DNA of 64,000 nt from Thermogladius sp023256015 (GTDB lineage Archaea > Thermoproteota > Thermoprotei_A > Sulfolobales > Desulfurococcaceae), in contig NZ_CP151274.1 in the NCBI RefSeq assembly GCF_051131135.1, forward strand, positions 1,262,528 through 1,326,527, written 5' to 3'. How positions within the stretch are numbered: the stretch's first letter is position 1; each line of letters begins with the position of its first letter. A program made the position numbers and the translations under genes. The notes beneath the pieces were generated by a model. The model saw only the letters and a list, made by a program, of their open reading frames with translations. It had not been told where the DNA came from and made no database searches. Shown in pieces: positions 23,980-31,007 of this stretch.

Positions 23980-23995
23980 GCCCATCCCGTTTTTT
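23972..23995 (+). terminator. Hairpin plus T-run terminator overlapping the OppA-like stop
   Basis: CGGGATG (23972-23978), loop AGCC, CATCCCG (23983-23989), then six T (23990-23995). The seven-pair stem includes the TGA stop codon. A bacterial-looking intrinsic terminator; archaea mostly need only the T-run. Confidence 0.7.
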
Positions 23996-23996
23996 C

Positions 23997-24240
23997 CACA
24001 CCCCTAGCCCTCGGCAGACCCGCACTGCCCGCCCTAGGCGTGCTTTATCTTTTTACCGGCCATGACTCTCCTACACGGGTCAGGGTCCGCAAGCGGTGTC
24101 ATAGATGTGGTCTGGTACCGCGGTAAGCATACGTGTGGAAGAAGTAGTGAAGTTGGCCAACGGTAGGGCCGCTAGGGGCCCAGAGGGCTGTGCGGGCCTG
24201 GGTCCTACAGCGTTGACGAGGTGGAGAGCTGACCCCTTGC
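23997..24240 (+). other. Non-coding stretch with TATA element and hairpins, possible small RNA
   Basis: No coding frame with a start signal. A TATA-like CTTTATCTTTT at 24043-24053 would start a transcript near 24073. Downstream are hairpins including an eight-pair stem of GGGCCCAG (24176-24183 region) with CTGGGTCC about 13 bases later. I do not recognise the RNA. It lies directly before the promoter of the 24-codon gene, so it could also be an unusually long regulatory spacer. Confidence 0.3.
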
Positions 24241-24252
24241 GGCTCTTAGTGG

Positions 24253-24260
24253 TTTTATAC
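24253..24260 (+). promoter_or_regulatory. TATA box of the 24-codon microgene
   Basis: TTTTATAC centred 45 bases before the ATG at 24301. A start of transcription near 24282 leaves a short leader that holds the GAGGTG ribosome site. Confidence 0.5.
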
Positions 24261-24300
24261 TGAGGCCATTGTAGACTACTGTGAAGGCCGAGGTGGGCGC

Positions 24301-24375
24301 ATGTCGAAGAAAGAGAAGGCCGAGGCGAAACCCAAGGCTGAGGCCGAGGAGAAGAAGGCCAAGAAGTGCAAGTAA
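24301..24375 (+). CDS. 24-aa lysine/glutamate-rich microprotein
   Basis: A short frame from ATG 24301 to TAA 24375. It encodes 24 residues, of which ten are Lys, six Glu and five Ala, with one Pro and a single Cys as the second-to-last residue (KKCK end). The evidence that it is a gene is a TATA element at 24253-24260, GAGGTG six bases before the ATG (24289-24294) and a T-run (TTTTT) about 20 bases after the stop. Such a peptide would be helical and highly charged, compatible with nucleic-acid or protein-surface binding. No family is known to me. Confidence 0.5.
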   Translation: MSKKEKAEAKPKAEAEEKKAKKCK

Positions 24376-24793
24376 GCCTGTATCCCCTCACCCCATTTTT
24401 CACTCGACCACCCCTTGGACCGGTCCCGGGGCCTGTTTTGTTTACGCAGGTTGATTTGCTAGTACCCTTGCCGTGGGGTACAAAACTGCTGTTCACGCGC
24501 TTCCGCAGTCCGCGCCCCCCGTGGAGAGGTAGGGGTGCCTCCCGAATCCTTACATCACGCGGCCCCGGTGTCAGAGGTCAAGGGCTAGGTACCAGAGGCT
24601 TCAAGCCGGCACCACACGTATCGGGACAGCGTCTCTGGAAGAGAGGTTGGTGTCTTGAGACGAGGAAAACGCGAAAGCCCGATGTCCTCGGGTCTATACC
24701 ATGCGTTGCAGACCCCTCTGAGGGTGGGCTTCGAAGCTGTACTAAAGGGCTAGTTACTCACGGGTATACAAAAGCTCACATTTCGTGAGTCTC
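24376..24793. other. About 420 bases without a recognisable gene
   Basis: A T-run at 24397-24401 probably ends the microgene transcript. The rest is GC-rich with local hairpins (for example CCCGA/TCGGG near 24678-24692 and GAGG/CCTC near 24523-24540) but no coding frame with credible composition, no repeats and no tRNA. It may hold another RNA or decayed sequence. Confidence 0.35.
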
Positions 24794-24801
24794 CTATTTT
24801 A
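24794..24801 (+). promoter_or_regulatory. TATA box of the bactofilin-like gene
   Basis: CTATTTTA centred about 30 bases before the GTG at 24828, consistent with a leaderless transcript. The short inverted arms TTTAG/CTAAA (24798-24802, 24812-24816) lie between it and the start. Confidence 0.55.
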
Positions 24802-24827
24802 GACTGTGAGACTAAAGTGGTCACAGG

Positions 24828-25481
24828 GTGAGCTCGGTGGGCATAGAGGAGCTCCGGGTTGGCGGTAGCGTCAAGTTGAGGGGCCCTATCAAAGCGGGTA
24901 GGATCGACGTAGGGGGGTCTCTACAAGTCGACGGGGACCTGGAGGTCGAGGCCCTGAAGATAGGCGGCGCGGCGAGCGTGACCGGGAACCTGAGGGCAGC
25001 CGAGGTCGTTGTCGGGGGCTCGATCAAGGTGGGAGGGGACGCCGACGTGAAAAAGCTACTCAAGGTCGGGGGCTCTGCGAGGGTTGAGGGCGGCCTCGTC
25101 GGCGGCGAGGTCGTTGTCGGGGGCTCCATCAAGGCGAAGGCCATTAAGGTCGACGTGATCAGGGTGGGCGGCGAAGCCGAGGCGGAGAAGATCGTGGCGA
25201 GAGAGGTCGTGGTCGGGAAGAAGTCCAGGGTTAGGGGCGAGATAAACGCCTGTAAAGTCACAGTGGAGAAGGACGCCGAGGTCGACAAGGTGGTAGGGTA
25301 CGAGGTCGTTTTGAGGAAGGGCTCCGAGGCGAACAGGGTTGAGGCCTACAAGGTCGTTGTGGAGGAGGACGCCGAGGTCAGGGAGCTCGTCTACGTAGAG
25401 TCGGCCGAGGTCGACGAGGAGGCCGATGTGAAAAAGGTCAGTAGAGTAGAGAGCGTGAACCTCGAGTTAAAGTGTGCGTAG
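24828..25481 (+). CDS. Bactofilin-like beta-helix protein
   Basis: 217 aa built from repeated short strands, with the unit VVVGGSIKVGGDA and variants (VGGSVKLRG, VGGSLQVDGDL, VGGSARVEGG) over residues 8-115, then a longer series of Val/Glu/Lys strands to the end. This is the pattern of a right-handed beta-helix of the bactofilin/DUF583 type, which forms cytoskeletal filaments in bacteria. There is no signal peptide. GTG at 24828 or the in-frame GTG at 24837. The next gene starts three bases after its stop. In archaea the function of such proteins is not established. Confidence 0.7.
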   Translation: MSSVGIEELRVGGSVKLRGPIKAGRIDVGGSLQVDGDLEVEALKIGGAASVTGNLRAAEVVVGGSIKVGGDADVKKLLKVGGSARVEGGLVGGEVVVGGSIKAKAIKVDVIRVGGEAEAEKIVAREVVVGKKSRVRGEINACKVTVEKDAEVDKVVGYEVVLRKGSEANRVEAYKVVVEEDAEVRELVYVESAEVDEEADVKKVSRVESVNLELKCA

Positions 25482-25483
25482 CC

Positions 25484-25780
25484 ATGCTGGCGAGGGCGAA
25501 GCGCTGCCGCCACGACATCGTGTACGAGTTGTTGACAGCCATAAGAGACGAACAGCCAGCCCTCAAGACGAGGGTGTGCACAGCCAGCGGCCTCCCACTC
25601 GACAGGTGCAGTAAAGTCCTCGCCCTCATGGAGGGCCTCGGCCTTGTCTACAGGGAGGGCGCGGGAAGAGGGTCGGGTTACTACGTCACAGAGCAGGGTT
25701 ACGTGTACATAGGCCTGTACGAGAAGATAATGGAGGTAATGCCCGCCGAGTCCTACAAGAGGCACAGGAGGAAAGTCTAG
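25484..25780 (+). CDS. Winged-helix DNA-binding protein (HTH_45/Sso10a-like)
   Basis: 98 aa from the ATG at 25484; a GTG at 25472 in the same frame overlaps the bactofilin gene. The pattern KTRVCTASGLPLDRCSKVLALMEGLGLV (core ASGLPLDRCSKVLALM) followed by the wing GSGYYVTEQGYVYI matches small archaeal winged-helix proteins such as Sso10a. It is probably cotranscribed with the bactofilin-like gene three bases upstream and may regulate that locus or the encapsulin gene. Confidence 0.75.
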   Translation: MLARAKRCRHDIVYELLTAIRDEQPALKTRVCTASGLPLDRCSKVLALMEGLGLVYREGAGRGSGYYVTEQGYVYIGLYEKIMEVMPAESYKRHRRKV

Positions 25781-25874
25781 TAGAACGCTGGAAGCGCGCC
25801 TGTACGCGCGGGAGCAGGGGCACGGGGTCCACTAGCACGTCCCCGGTAGAACGCAACGACCGAGCGTGAGTAAT

Positions 25875-25887
25875 ATTTTTTATTTTT
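25875..25887 (+). promoter_or_regulatory. TATA-like element of the encapsulin gene
   Basis: TTTTTTATTTTTC centred 40 bases before the GTG at 25921, with AGGTGAG at 25906-25912 as ribosome site. The T-rich tract could also terminate the winged-helix transcript. Confidence 0.45.
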
Positions 25888-25920
25888 CGCGGTAATACTC
25901 TACTTAGGTGAGTTGTACAA

Positions 25921-26976
25921 GTGCTGTCTAAACACCCCCTAGAACTCCCTCCTGGGAGGAGGCTAAGCAAGGAGGAGGTCGCCGACGCCCTCCGCCTAGC
26001 CATAATAGCCGAGCTCGACGCCATAAGCCTCTACCTCCAGCTGGCTAGGAGCATCGACGACGAGAAGGTTAGGAGGGTCTTCGAGGACATAGCGAGGGAG
26101 GAGAAGACTCACGTAGGCGAGTTCCTGGCCCTGCTGAAGTCCATGGACCCGGAGCAGGTCGCAGAGCTGGAGAAGGGGGCGAAGGAGGTCGAGGAGTTGA
26201 CGGGGCTTAGAGCCCCCGACGGCGGCCAGGGGGCTGGCGGTCCCGCTAAGGCCGAGCTAAGGCTCGAGGAAGCCGTGGCCTCCAGGGTGAAGGAGGCGGT
26301 GGCCAGCGCGAGGACGGTCGCTAGGAGGCTACCCTCGGTGACCGCCGGGAGAGGCGTGGAGGCGGTGCCGGTGGAGTCGGTGGCGGAGGGTAGGAGTGTA
26401 CTGCCGCTCAAGGAGCTGAGCTTCAGGTTCCGCGTCTCGCAGAAGGCTGTAGACTACGCCGTAGCCACAAACAGCCTGCTCGAGGCGCCCGAGGGGCTCA
26501 AGGCAGCCTACACGCTAGCACAAGAGGAGGACCGGCTGGTCGCCTCCACGCTGCTAGAGAAGGGTGGGGTCAGGCTAGAGATGGGCGGCTGGGAGACGCC
26601 TGGGCAGGCACCCGCGGACGTGGCGAGGGCGGTCGCGCACCTCGCCGGCAAGGGGCTGCCCAGGCCGTACGTGCTCTTCCTCAACCCCGCCGACTACGCC
26701 AGGCTACTCTCCGTGAGCGAGAAGACAGGGGTGACAGACCTGGAGAGGGTTAAGGCGCTGGTGGACGATGTCGCGGCGACCCCTAGCCTGCCCGATGGGA
26801 AGGGGATACTGGTCTCGGCGGCACAGGGCGTGGTAGACGTGGTCTACGGCGGCAACGCCGAAGTAGACTACGTAGGGCCCGAGGACGGCTACCACGTCTT
26901 CAGGGTCTGGTCAAGCCTGGCTCTAAGGTTGAAGAACCCTGAGGGAGTAGTCGTCCTAGAGAGGAAGGCGGCCTAG
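25921..26976 (+). CDS. Encapsulin shell protein with fused N-terminal ferritin-like domain
   Basis: 351 aa from a GTG start. Residues 15-80 form a ferritin-like helix pair with metal ligands Glu31 (AELDAISLY) and the EEKTH motif (Glu60/61, His64). A flexible Gly/Ala/Pro linker (about 86-115, GGQGAGGPAK) joins it to an HK97-fold encapsulin domain (about 120-351; RFRVSQKAVDYAV, RPYVLFLNPADYARLLSV, ending with SLALRLKNPEGVVVLE). This is the layout of the Pyrococcus furiosus virus-like particle protein, in which the cargo ferroxidase is part of the shell chain and faces inward. It should self-assemble into an iron-storing nanocompartment. Single gene; no separate cargo gene is seen. Confidence 0.9.
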   Translation: MLSKHPLELPPGRRLSKEEVADALRLAIIAELDAISLYLQLARSIDDEKVRRVFEDIAREEKTHVGEFLALLKSMDPEQVAELEKGAKEVEELTGLRAPDGGQGAGGPAKAELRLEEAVASRVKEAVASARTVARRLPSVTAGRGVEAVPVESVAEGRSVLPLKELSFRFRVSQKAVDYAVATNSLLEAPEGLKAAYTLAQEEDRLVASTLLEKGGVRLEMGGWETPGQAPADVARAVAHLAGKGLPRPYVLFLNPADYARLLSVSEKTGVTDLERVKALVDDVAATPSLPDGKGILVSAAQGVVDVVYGGNAEVDYVGPEDGYHVFRVWSSLALRLKNPEGVVVLERKAA

Positions 26977-27054
26977 AAGCCCACGGTAACGAAACCCCTT
27001 TTTAACGCTACTCGACTCGGGCCCCAGCTGTTTAATACTTTAGATAAGCGTACG

Positions 27055-27129
27055 CGGGCCCGCGGGGATTCGAACCCCGGGCCTCCGGCTTAGGAGGCCG
27101 GCGCCCTATCCTGGCTAGGCGACGGGCCC
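27055..27129 (-). tRNA. tRNA-Arg (anticodon CCT)
   Basis: 75 nt, reading GGGCCCG acceptor arm at 27129 to CGGGCCC plus discriminator G at 27055. Anticodon arm CCGGC / CTCCTAA / GCCGG gives anticodon CCT, which reads AGG, the main Arg codon here. T arm CGGGG-TTCGAAT-CCCCG is perfect. No intron and no encoded CCA. Confidence 0.95.
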
Positions 27130-27156
27130 TTCACAGACACTATATTCTAGGTGGGG

Positions 27157-27166
27157 CTTTAAATAG
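27157..27166 (-). promoter_or_regulatory. TATA box of the tRNA-Arg gene
   Basis: Minus-strand CTATTTAAAG centred about 32 bases before the mature 5' end of the tRNA. Confidence 0.6.
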
Positions 27167-27306
27167 TATCCTGCGGACTGGAGGGGATGCATACCGTGTT
27201 CAGGGCATATACTGTATTATAACACCGTGGAAGTTTCTCCGCAAGGTTTAAAACACCTCCACTATAGTAAGGAGCCCGCTCTAATGAAGAATAAAGTGGG
27301 GAGAAG

Positions 27307-27627
27307 ATGTCGGGGTCCGTGGATGTCGAGCCCAAGCTGGTTCACACCGAGGTCTTTTACAGGGGGAAGGATAGGAGGTGGCTTTTGATCAACGTCTACA
27401 GGTTCAGCGACCGCGACCTCACGGTCGTATACGACGAAGTGGAGGACAGGGTTGTCTACGAGCGCGAGACGCCCATAATGCCCGTCTTGGTCCACGTGGT
27501 GGAGGCGTATAGGCAGATCAACGAGGACTACGACGAGGTCGCTTGGAGGGCGGAGATGATCTCCCGCTTCAAGGCGGTCTTTTCCTTAATCGAGCTCTCG
27601 ATCTTGGACTACGAGAACCACAACTAG
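27307..27627 (+). CDS. Hypothetical 106-aa protein
   Basis: Not recognised. A soluble, acidic alpha/beta protein without Cys or membrane segments; strands such as RRWLLINVYRF and LTVVYDEVEDRVVYE precede a helical C-terminal half (HVVEAYRQINEDYDEVAWRAEM). The ATG at 27307 follows GGGGAG closely; TTTAAAAC near 27247 may be its TATA box. It converges with thiI, and the two stop codons overlap by three bases. Confidence 0.6.
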   Translation: MSGSVDVEPKLVHTEVFYRGKDRRWLLINVYRFSDRDLTVVYDEVEDRVVYERETPIMPVLVHVVEAYRQINEDYDEVAWRAEMISRFKAVFSLIELSILDYENHN

Positions 27628-29060
27628 CCTCCTTCACCGCACCTCTTCAGCCCGCCCCTGAGGCTGTAAGCCCTCAACCCTTTTTTCCTCAACACCTCGG
27701 CTACCACTGTGCTTATCGCGCCCGTGTCGCAGAAAACGACCACCACCCTGTCGCGGGGAACCTTGTCCGGGTCTAACCTCGAGAGAGGTACTGCCCCCGG
27801 TAGAGACCCGTCGTCTACCCCCCTCCACTCCCTGGCGTCTACCAGTAGGGCGTCCTCTGGTATGAAGTCGATCTCGACGTCGTCGCTCGGTATCACGTCA
27901 TCGGGCCTCGAGGACAACGTATCGAAGGACCTGGCCCTTTCGACCGCCTTCTCGACCAGGGCCATGTCTACTTTCCTCACCTCCTCTTCCACCATCCCAG
28001 ATGTAGCGTGGGTCTCGACCCTGCTCGGCGCTATTGCGCAGGCCTCGGGGACCTTGGATGACAGCTCGTAGAGCCCTATCCTCCTCGAGAGCGCCACTAT
28101 CTCCTCCTTGTCGAAGCCCAGAAGCGGCCTGAGGACGGGTCTAGAGGGCTTAGCATACTCCTCCACGGCTTGGAGGTTCCTGAGGGTCTGGCTCGAAGCC
28201 TGCCCTATGGACTCCCCCGTGACTATGGCGTTGTAGCCGCCCGCCACCGCCAGCCTACTCGCCGCGGTGTACATCAGCGCCCTCAGTACCACCTGCCTCA
28301 TGGGCCAGCCGACCTTCGAGGCGACCTCTGCCACGACCTTCCTGAAGTCCACTACCACGTACCTGGGCCTGTAGCCGTGCAGCCACCTGCTCGATAGCTC
28401 CCTGGCCACCTTGAAGGCTAGGTAAGTGGCCCTCGTAGACCCCAGGGTGAAGTGTAGGAAGTCTACTTGAACACCCCTCTTGGCCACAAGCCAGGCCGCC
28501 ACCGGGGAGTCGAAGCCGCCGCTGAACAGGGCTAGGGCCCTCCCCTCGACACCCACCGGCAGGCCGCCGGGCCCCTCGGCGGCCCTCTTGTAGATGAAGG
28601 CCCTACTCCCCCTGACCTCTATCTCCACCGTGACCTCCGGGTTCTCCAGGTCCACGCCGGCCGAGTACTCCTTTAGGGCCGCCCCCACCTCCCTCGCCAC
28701 GTCTAGAGAGGTGAAGTCGTGGGAGCCCCTCCTCTTGACTCTCACAGCAAACCTCTTGTTAGCCACGAGGTCCCTGGCCTCGCTGCTCGCCCACGCGGCC
28801 AGGTCCTTCAAGTCCTTGAACTGGTACTCCGCGACAACCCCCACTCTGTGGACGCCGAAGACCTTTGACAACGCCTCCGTGACGTCGGCGTCCGTCCTCA
28901 AAATTACCTTCGCCTCGACCACCTCGTGCCCCAGGACCCTGCCGCCAGCTCTCTCCACAGCGTCCCTCAGGTTCTCGACCAGCCTCCTGTAGAACCTCGG
29001 CCTGGTCCTCGAAGACCTTAAGGGTATCTCCCCGCTGACCGTCACAACGTATACCGGCAT
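27624..29060 (-). CDS. thiI: tRNA 4-thiouridine synthase ThiI with C-terminal rhodanese domain
   Basis: 478 aa. Domains in order: N-terminal ferredoxin-like plus THUMP (about 1-165), PP-loop ATPase with SGGFDS at 180-185, and a rhodanese-like domain (about 395-478) with the loop Cys444 (VVFCDTG). Cys341 (EACAIAP) is in the position of the cysteine that forms a disulfide with the rhodanese persulfide in the E. coli enzyme. It makes s4U8 in tRNA and may supply sulfur for thiamine thiazole. ATG start at 29060. Confidence 0.93.
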   Translation of the reverse strand: MPVYVVTVSGEIPLRSSRTRPRFYRRLVENLRDAVERAGGRVLGHEVVEAKVILRTDADVTEALSKVFGVHRVGVVAEYQFKDLKDLAAWASSEARDLVANKRFAVRVKRRGSHDFTSLDVAREVGAALKEYSAGVDLENPEVTVEIEVRGSRAFIYKRAAEGPGGLPVGVEGRALALFSGGFDSPVAAWLVAKRGVQVDFLHFTLGSTRATYLAFKVARELSSRWLHGYRPRYVVVDFRKVVAEVASKVGWPMRQVVLRALMYTAASRLAVAGGYNAIVTGESIGQASSQTLRNLQAVEEYAKPSRPVLRPLLGFDKEEIVALSRRIGLYELSSKVPEACAIAPSRVETHATSGMVEEEVRKVDMALVEKAVERARSFDTLSSRPDDVIPSDDVEIDFIPEDALLVDAREWRGVDDGSLPGAVPLSRLDPDKVPRDRVVVVFCDTGAISTVVAEVLRKKGLRAYSLRGGLKRCGEGG

Positions 29061-29138
29061 AGCTGGGTCCAGCCCAATTTTATAAGCTTATCAAACGCTA
29101 TCATCAATTTAACGCTCAGGTCTGGAAGGGTTGAGGGC

Positions 29139-29660
29139 TTGTCTTTCAACCTGATTATAACCCACGAGCAGGGCGGCGAGAACTACAGGGCTGTACTAAG
29201 CGAGCTCAGGAGGCTGTTAGGAGACCTAACGGTCGTGGACACGGGGCCCTCCGTAATACTCGCGAAAGTCCCCGACCCCTACAAGGCCGTGGACACGCTG
29301 AGGGGCGCCACCTTGTCGCCTCTTATCTACAGGGTAGTACCCGTGGACGTGGTCCTAGACCCCTTCGTGGAGGTGGTGGCCGAGGAGGCCGGCAGGCTGG
29401 CGGAGGAGAAGATACCCGTCGACAAGACTTACAGGGTGACACTCCACGGCAGGCTGTACTGGAGGGAGACGAGGCTCCCGGCACACACGAGCGACGCTAT
29501 AAGAGTCATAGCGGAGAGGGTCAAGAGGCAGGTCTCGCTAACCCACCCGGACTACGTGGTGTACGTTAGGTGCGTCAAGCTGTACCACAGGAGGAGGCTC
29601 GCCACCCTGACGGTGGCCCCAGTGGAGAAGTTCCTATCGCTCAAGTCTGGGAAGCCGTGA
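29139..29660 (+). CDS. THUMP-domain RNA-binding protein (archaeal Tan1/THUMPD1-like)
   Basis: 173 aa from a TTG start. A lone THUMP domain with the central part DKTYRVTLHGRLYWRE and a C-terminal VYVRCVKLYHRRRLATLTVAPVEKFLS (core ATLTVAPVEKF). Eukaryotic and archaeal relatives present tRNA to the N4-acetylcytidine enzyme (NAT10/TmcA). The divergent ThiI gene also carries a THUMP domain; both act on tRNA. Confidence 0.75.
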   Translation: MSFNLIITHEQGGENYRAVLSELRRLLGDLTVVDTGPSVILAKVPDPYKAVDTLRGATLSPLIYRVVPVDVVLDPFVEVVAEEAGRLAEEKIPVDKTYRVTLHGRLYWRETRLPAHTSDAIRVIAERVKRQVSLTHPDYVVYVRCVKLYHRRRLATLTVAPVEKFLSLKSGKP

Positions 29661-29661
29661 C

Positions 29662-30273
29662 TCACCTCGGGTAGCCGACGGGGAAGATGTATAGGGGGAC
29701 GTAGCTCTCGCGGAGGCCGAGGACCCTCCTCACGTGGTCGTCGTCGAAGGCCCCTATAGCCACGGTGCCGAGGCCCATCTCCGTAGCGGCCAAGTATATG
29801 TTCTGCCCGATGTGCCCCGCCTCCAACACCATGTACTGGTAGCCCCGGTCGCCGTACCACGCAACGATCCTCTCGGGTACCCCCACTATCACGATGTTCA
29901 CAGGGGCCTCCTTGACCGACATCTGCCTCAGGCACGCCTCGTAGAGGTAGCCGGCCGGGTCTCCAGGCCTGACTTGGCGCAGCCCGTGCGACTCTGGCTC
30001 GTACAGGTACACTCCCGGGTCGAGGCCCTCTACACCGTTCGTCTTCACCGCCAGGTAGACCTCCATGGGGTACAACGCGCCGGCGGACGGGACCACCCTC
30101 CTCCTGGAGGTGACGTAGCCGTACGACACCCAGAGAAGCTGCGAGACCGTTCTCAAATCTAGAGGCTTGTCCCTGAACCTCCTAACACTCCTCCTCGCCG
30201 AGACCAGCCTGGACAAGCAGGTCTCCTTGTCGGGCTCGGGTAGGCCGATAGCCCCCTTCCCGCTCATCTCCAT
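29662..30273 (-). CDS. SagB-type nitroreductase-family flavoprotein
   Basis: 203 aa. FMN-binding nitroreductase fold: ARRSVRRFRDKPLDLRTVSQLLWVSYGYV (core RRSVRRFRDKPLD), PSAGALYPMEVYLAV and MVLEAGHIGQNIYLAATEMGLGTVAIGAF (core EAGHIGQNIYLAA). The PSAGALYP block is typical of SagB-type dehydrogenases and of small stand-alone archaeal forms. Substrate unknown; no YcaO or azole-peptide genes are nearby. ATG at 30273 with an AT-rich promoter shared with the divergent DUF47 gene. Confidence 0.85.
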   Translation of the reverse strand: MEMSGKGAIGLPEPDKETCLSRLVSARRSVRRFRDKPLDLRTVSQLLWVSYGYVTSRRRVVPSAGALYPMEVYLAVKTNGVEGLDPGVYLYEPESHGLRQVRPGDPAGYLYEACLRQMSVKEAPVNIVIVGVPERIVAWYGDRGYQYMVLEAGHIGQNIYLAATEMGLGTVAIGAFDDDHVRRVLGLRESYVPLYIFPVGYPR

Positions 30274-30326
30274 ACACGGGGGTTATTATAAGAGGGTGGG
30301 TTAATATAGACCTGTATGGTGGTATA

Positions 30327-31007
30327 GTGCCGATATCTCTCAGCGACATAATGCCGGAGGAGGCGCTGGAGTCTCTCAGGGAGTACCTCAAGAACCTCAT
30401 CAAGTCCATAGACCTCTTCAGGAAGTCCCTGAAGCTCCTCAACGAGGTCAGAGTCGGCGAGGCTAGGAGCCTCCTGGCCGAGGTCGTGAAGACTAGGAGC
30501 GAGGCCAACAAGAGCAGGCTCAGGCTCATAGAGGTCATCGAGAACTCGAGACTAGAGCCGAGCGTCAAGGAGGACATACTCCACTTCATCAAGAGGCTCG
30601 ACGCGATAAGCGACAACGTCAAGGAGGCTGCTAGGGAGCTCACGATCATGCCCTACCTCGAGGTACCCTCCCCTATAAGGGACGGGCTCAACAGGCTGGC
30701 CGACATGGTGTTGCAGGCAGCCAGTCACGTGGCCGAGGCGACCGAGAGGCTGATCACCGGGGAGCACAAGCGCGCCCTAGAGCTGGTAAACAAAGTCCTG
30801 GAGATCGAAGAGGAGGCGGACAGAGTGGACGTCGACAACAGGGGGAAGCTCATCGTTTACGCGGACGTGATCAAGCCGAGCACCCTCGCCATACTGATAC
30901 ACGACTTCAACAGGGACCTCGAGAACGCTGTTGACTCCTGTGCCGAGGCGGCCGACTACCTACACATCCTCATAACGACCTGGCTTCAGATAGAGATGAT
31001 CGTGTAG
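30327..31007 (+). CDS. DUF47/PhoU-like phosphate transport accessory protein
   Basis: 226 aa, all helical, with the DUF47 pattern of three-helix repeats; paired acidic motifs (EIEEEADRVD near 165; DLENAVDSCAEAADYL near 205) bind metal in PhoU-type proteins. GTG start about 22 bases after TTAATATAG, so nearly leaderless. It converges with the PiT transporter gene and overlaps it by 22 bases; such proteins regulate or couple to PiT-family phosphate uptake. Confidence 0.85.
   Translation: MPISLSDIMPEEALESLREYLKNLIKSIDLFRKSLKLLNEVRVGEARSLLAEVVKTRSEANKSRLRLIEVIENSRLEPSVKEDILHFIKRLDAISDNVKEAARELTIMPYLEVPSPIRDGLNRLADMVLQAASHVAEATERLITGEHKRALELVNKVLEIEEEADRVDVDNRGKLIVYADVIKPSTLAILIHDFNRDLENAVDSCAEAADYLHILITTWLQIEMIV

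Noticed and set aside
24366..24788. 140-codon plus-strand frame downstream of the microgene
   Set aside because: No start signal, unusual composition (Arg/Thr/Gly/Pro) and interrupted context; judged non-coding.
25921..26976. Provirus origin of the HK97-fold gene
   Set aside because: No portal, terminase, integrase or other viral genes nearby, and the ferritin-like fusion marks a cellular encapsulin.
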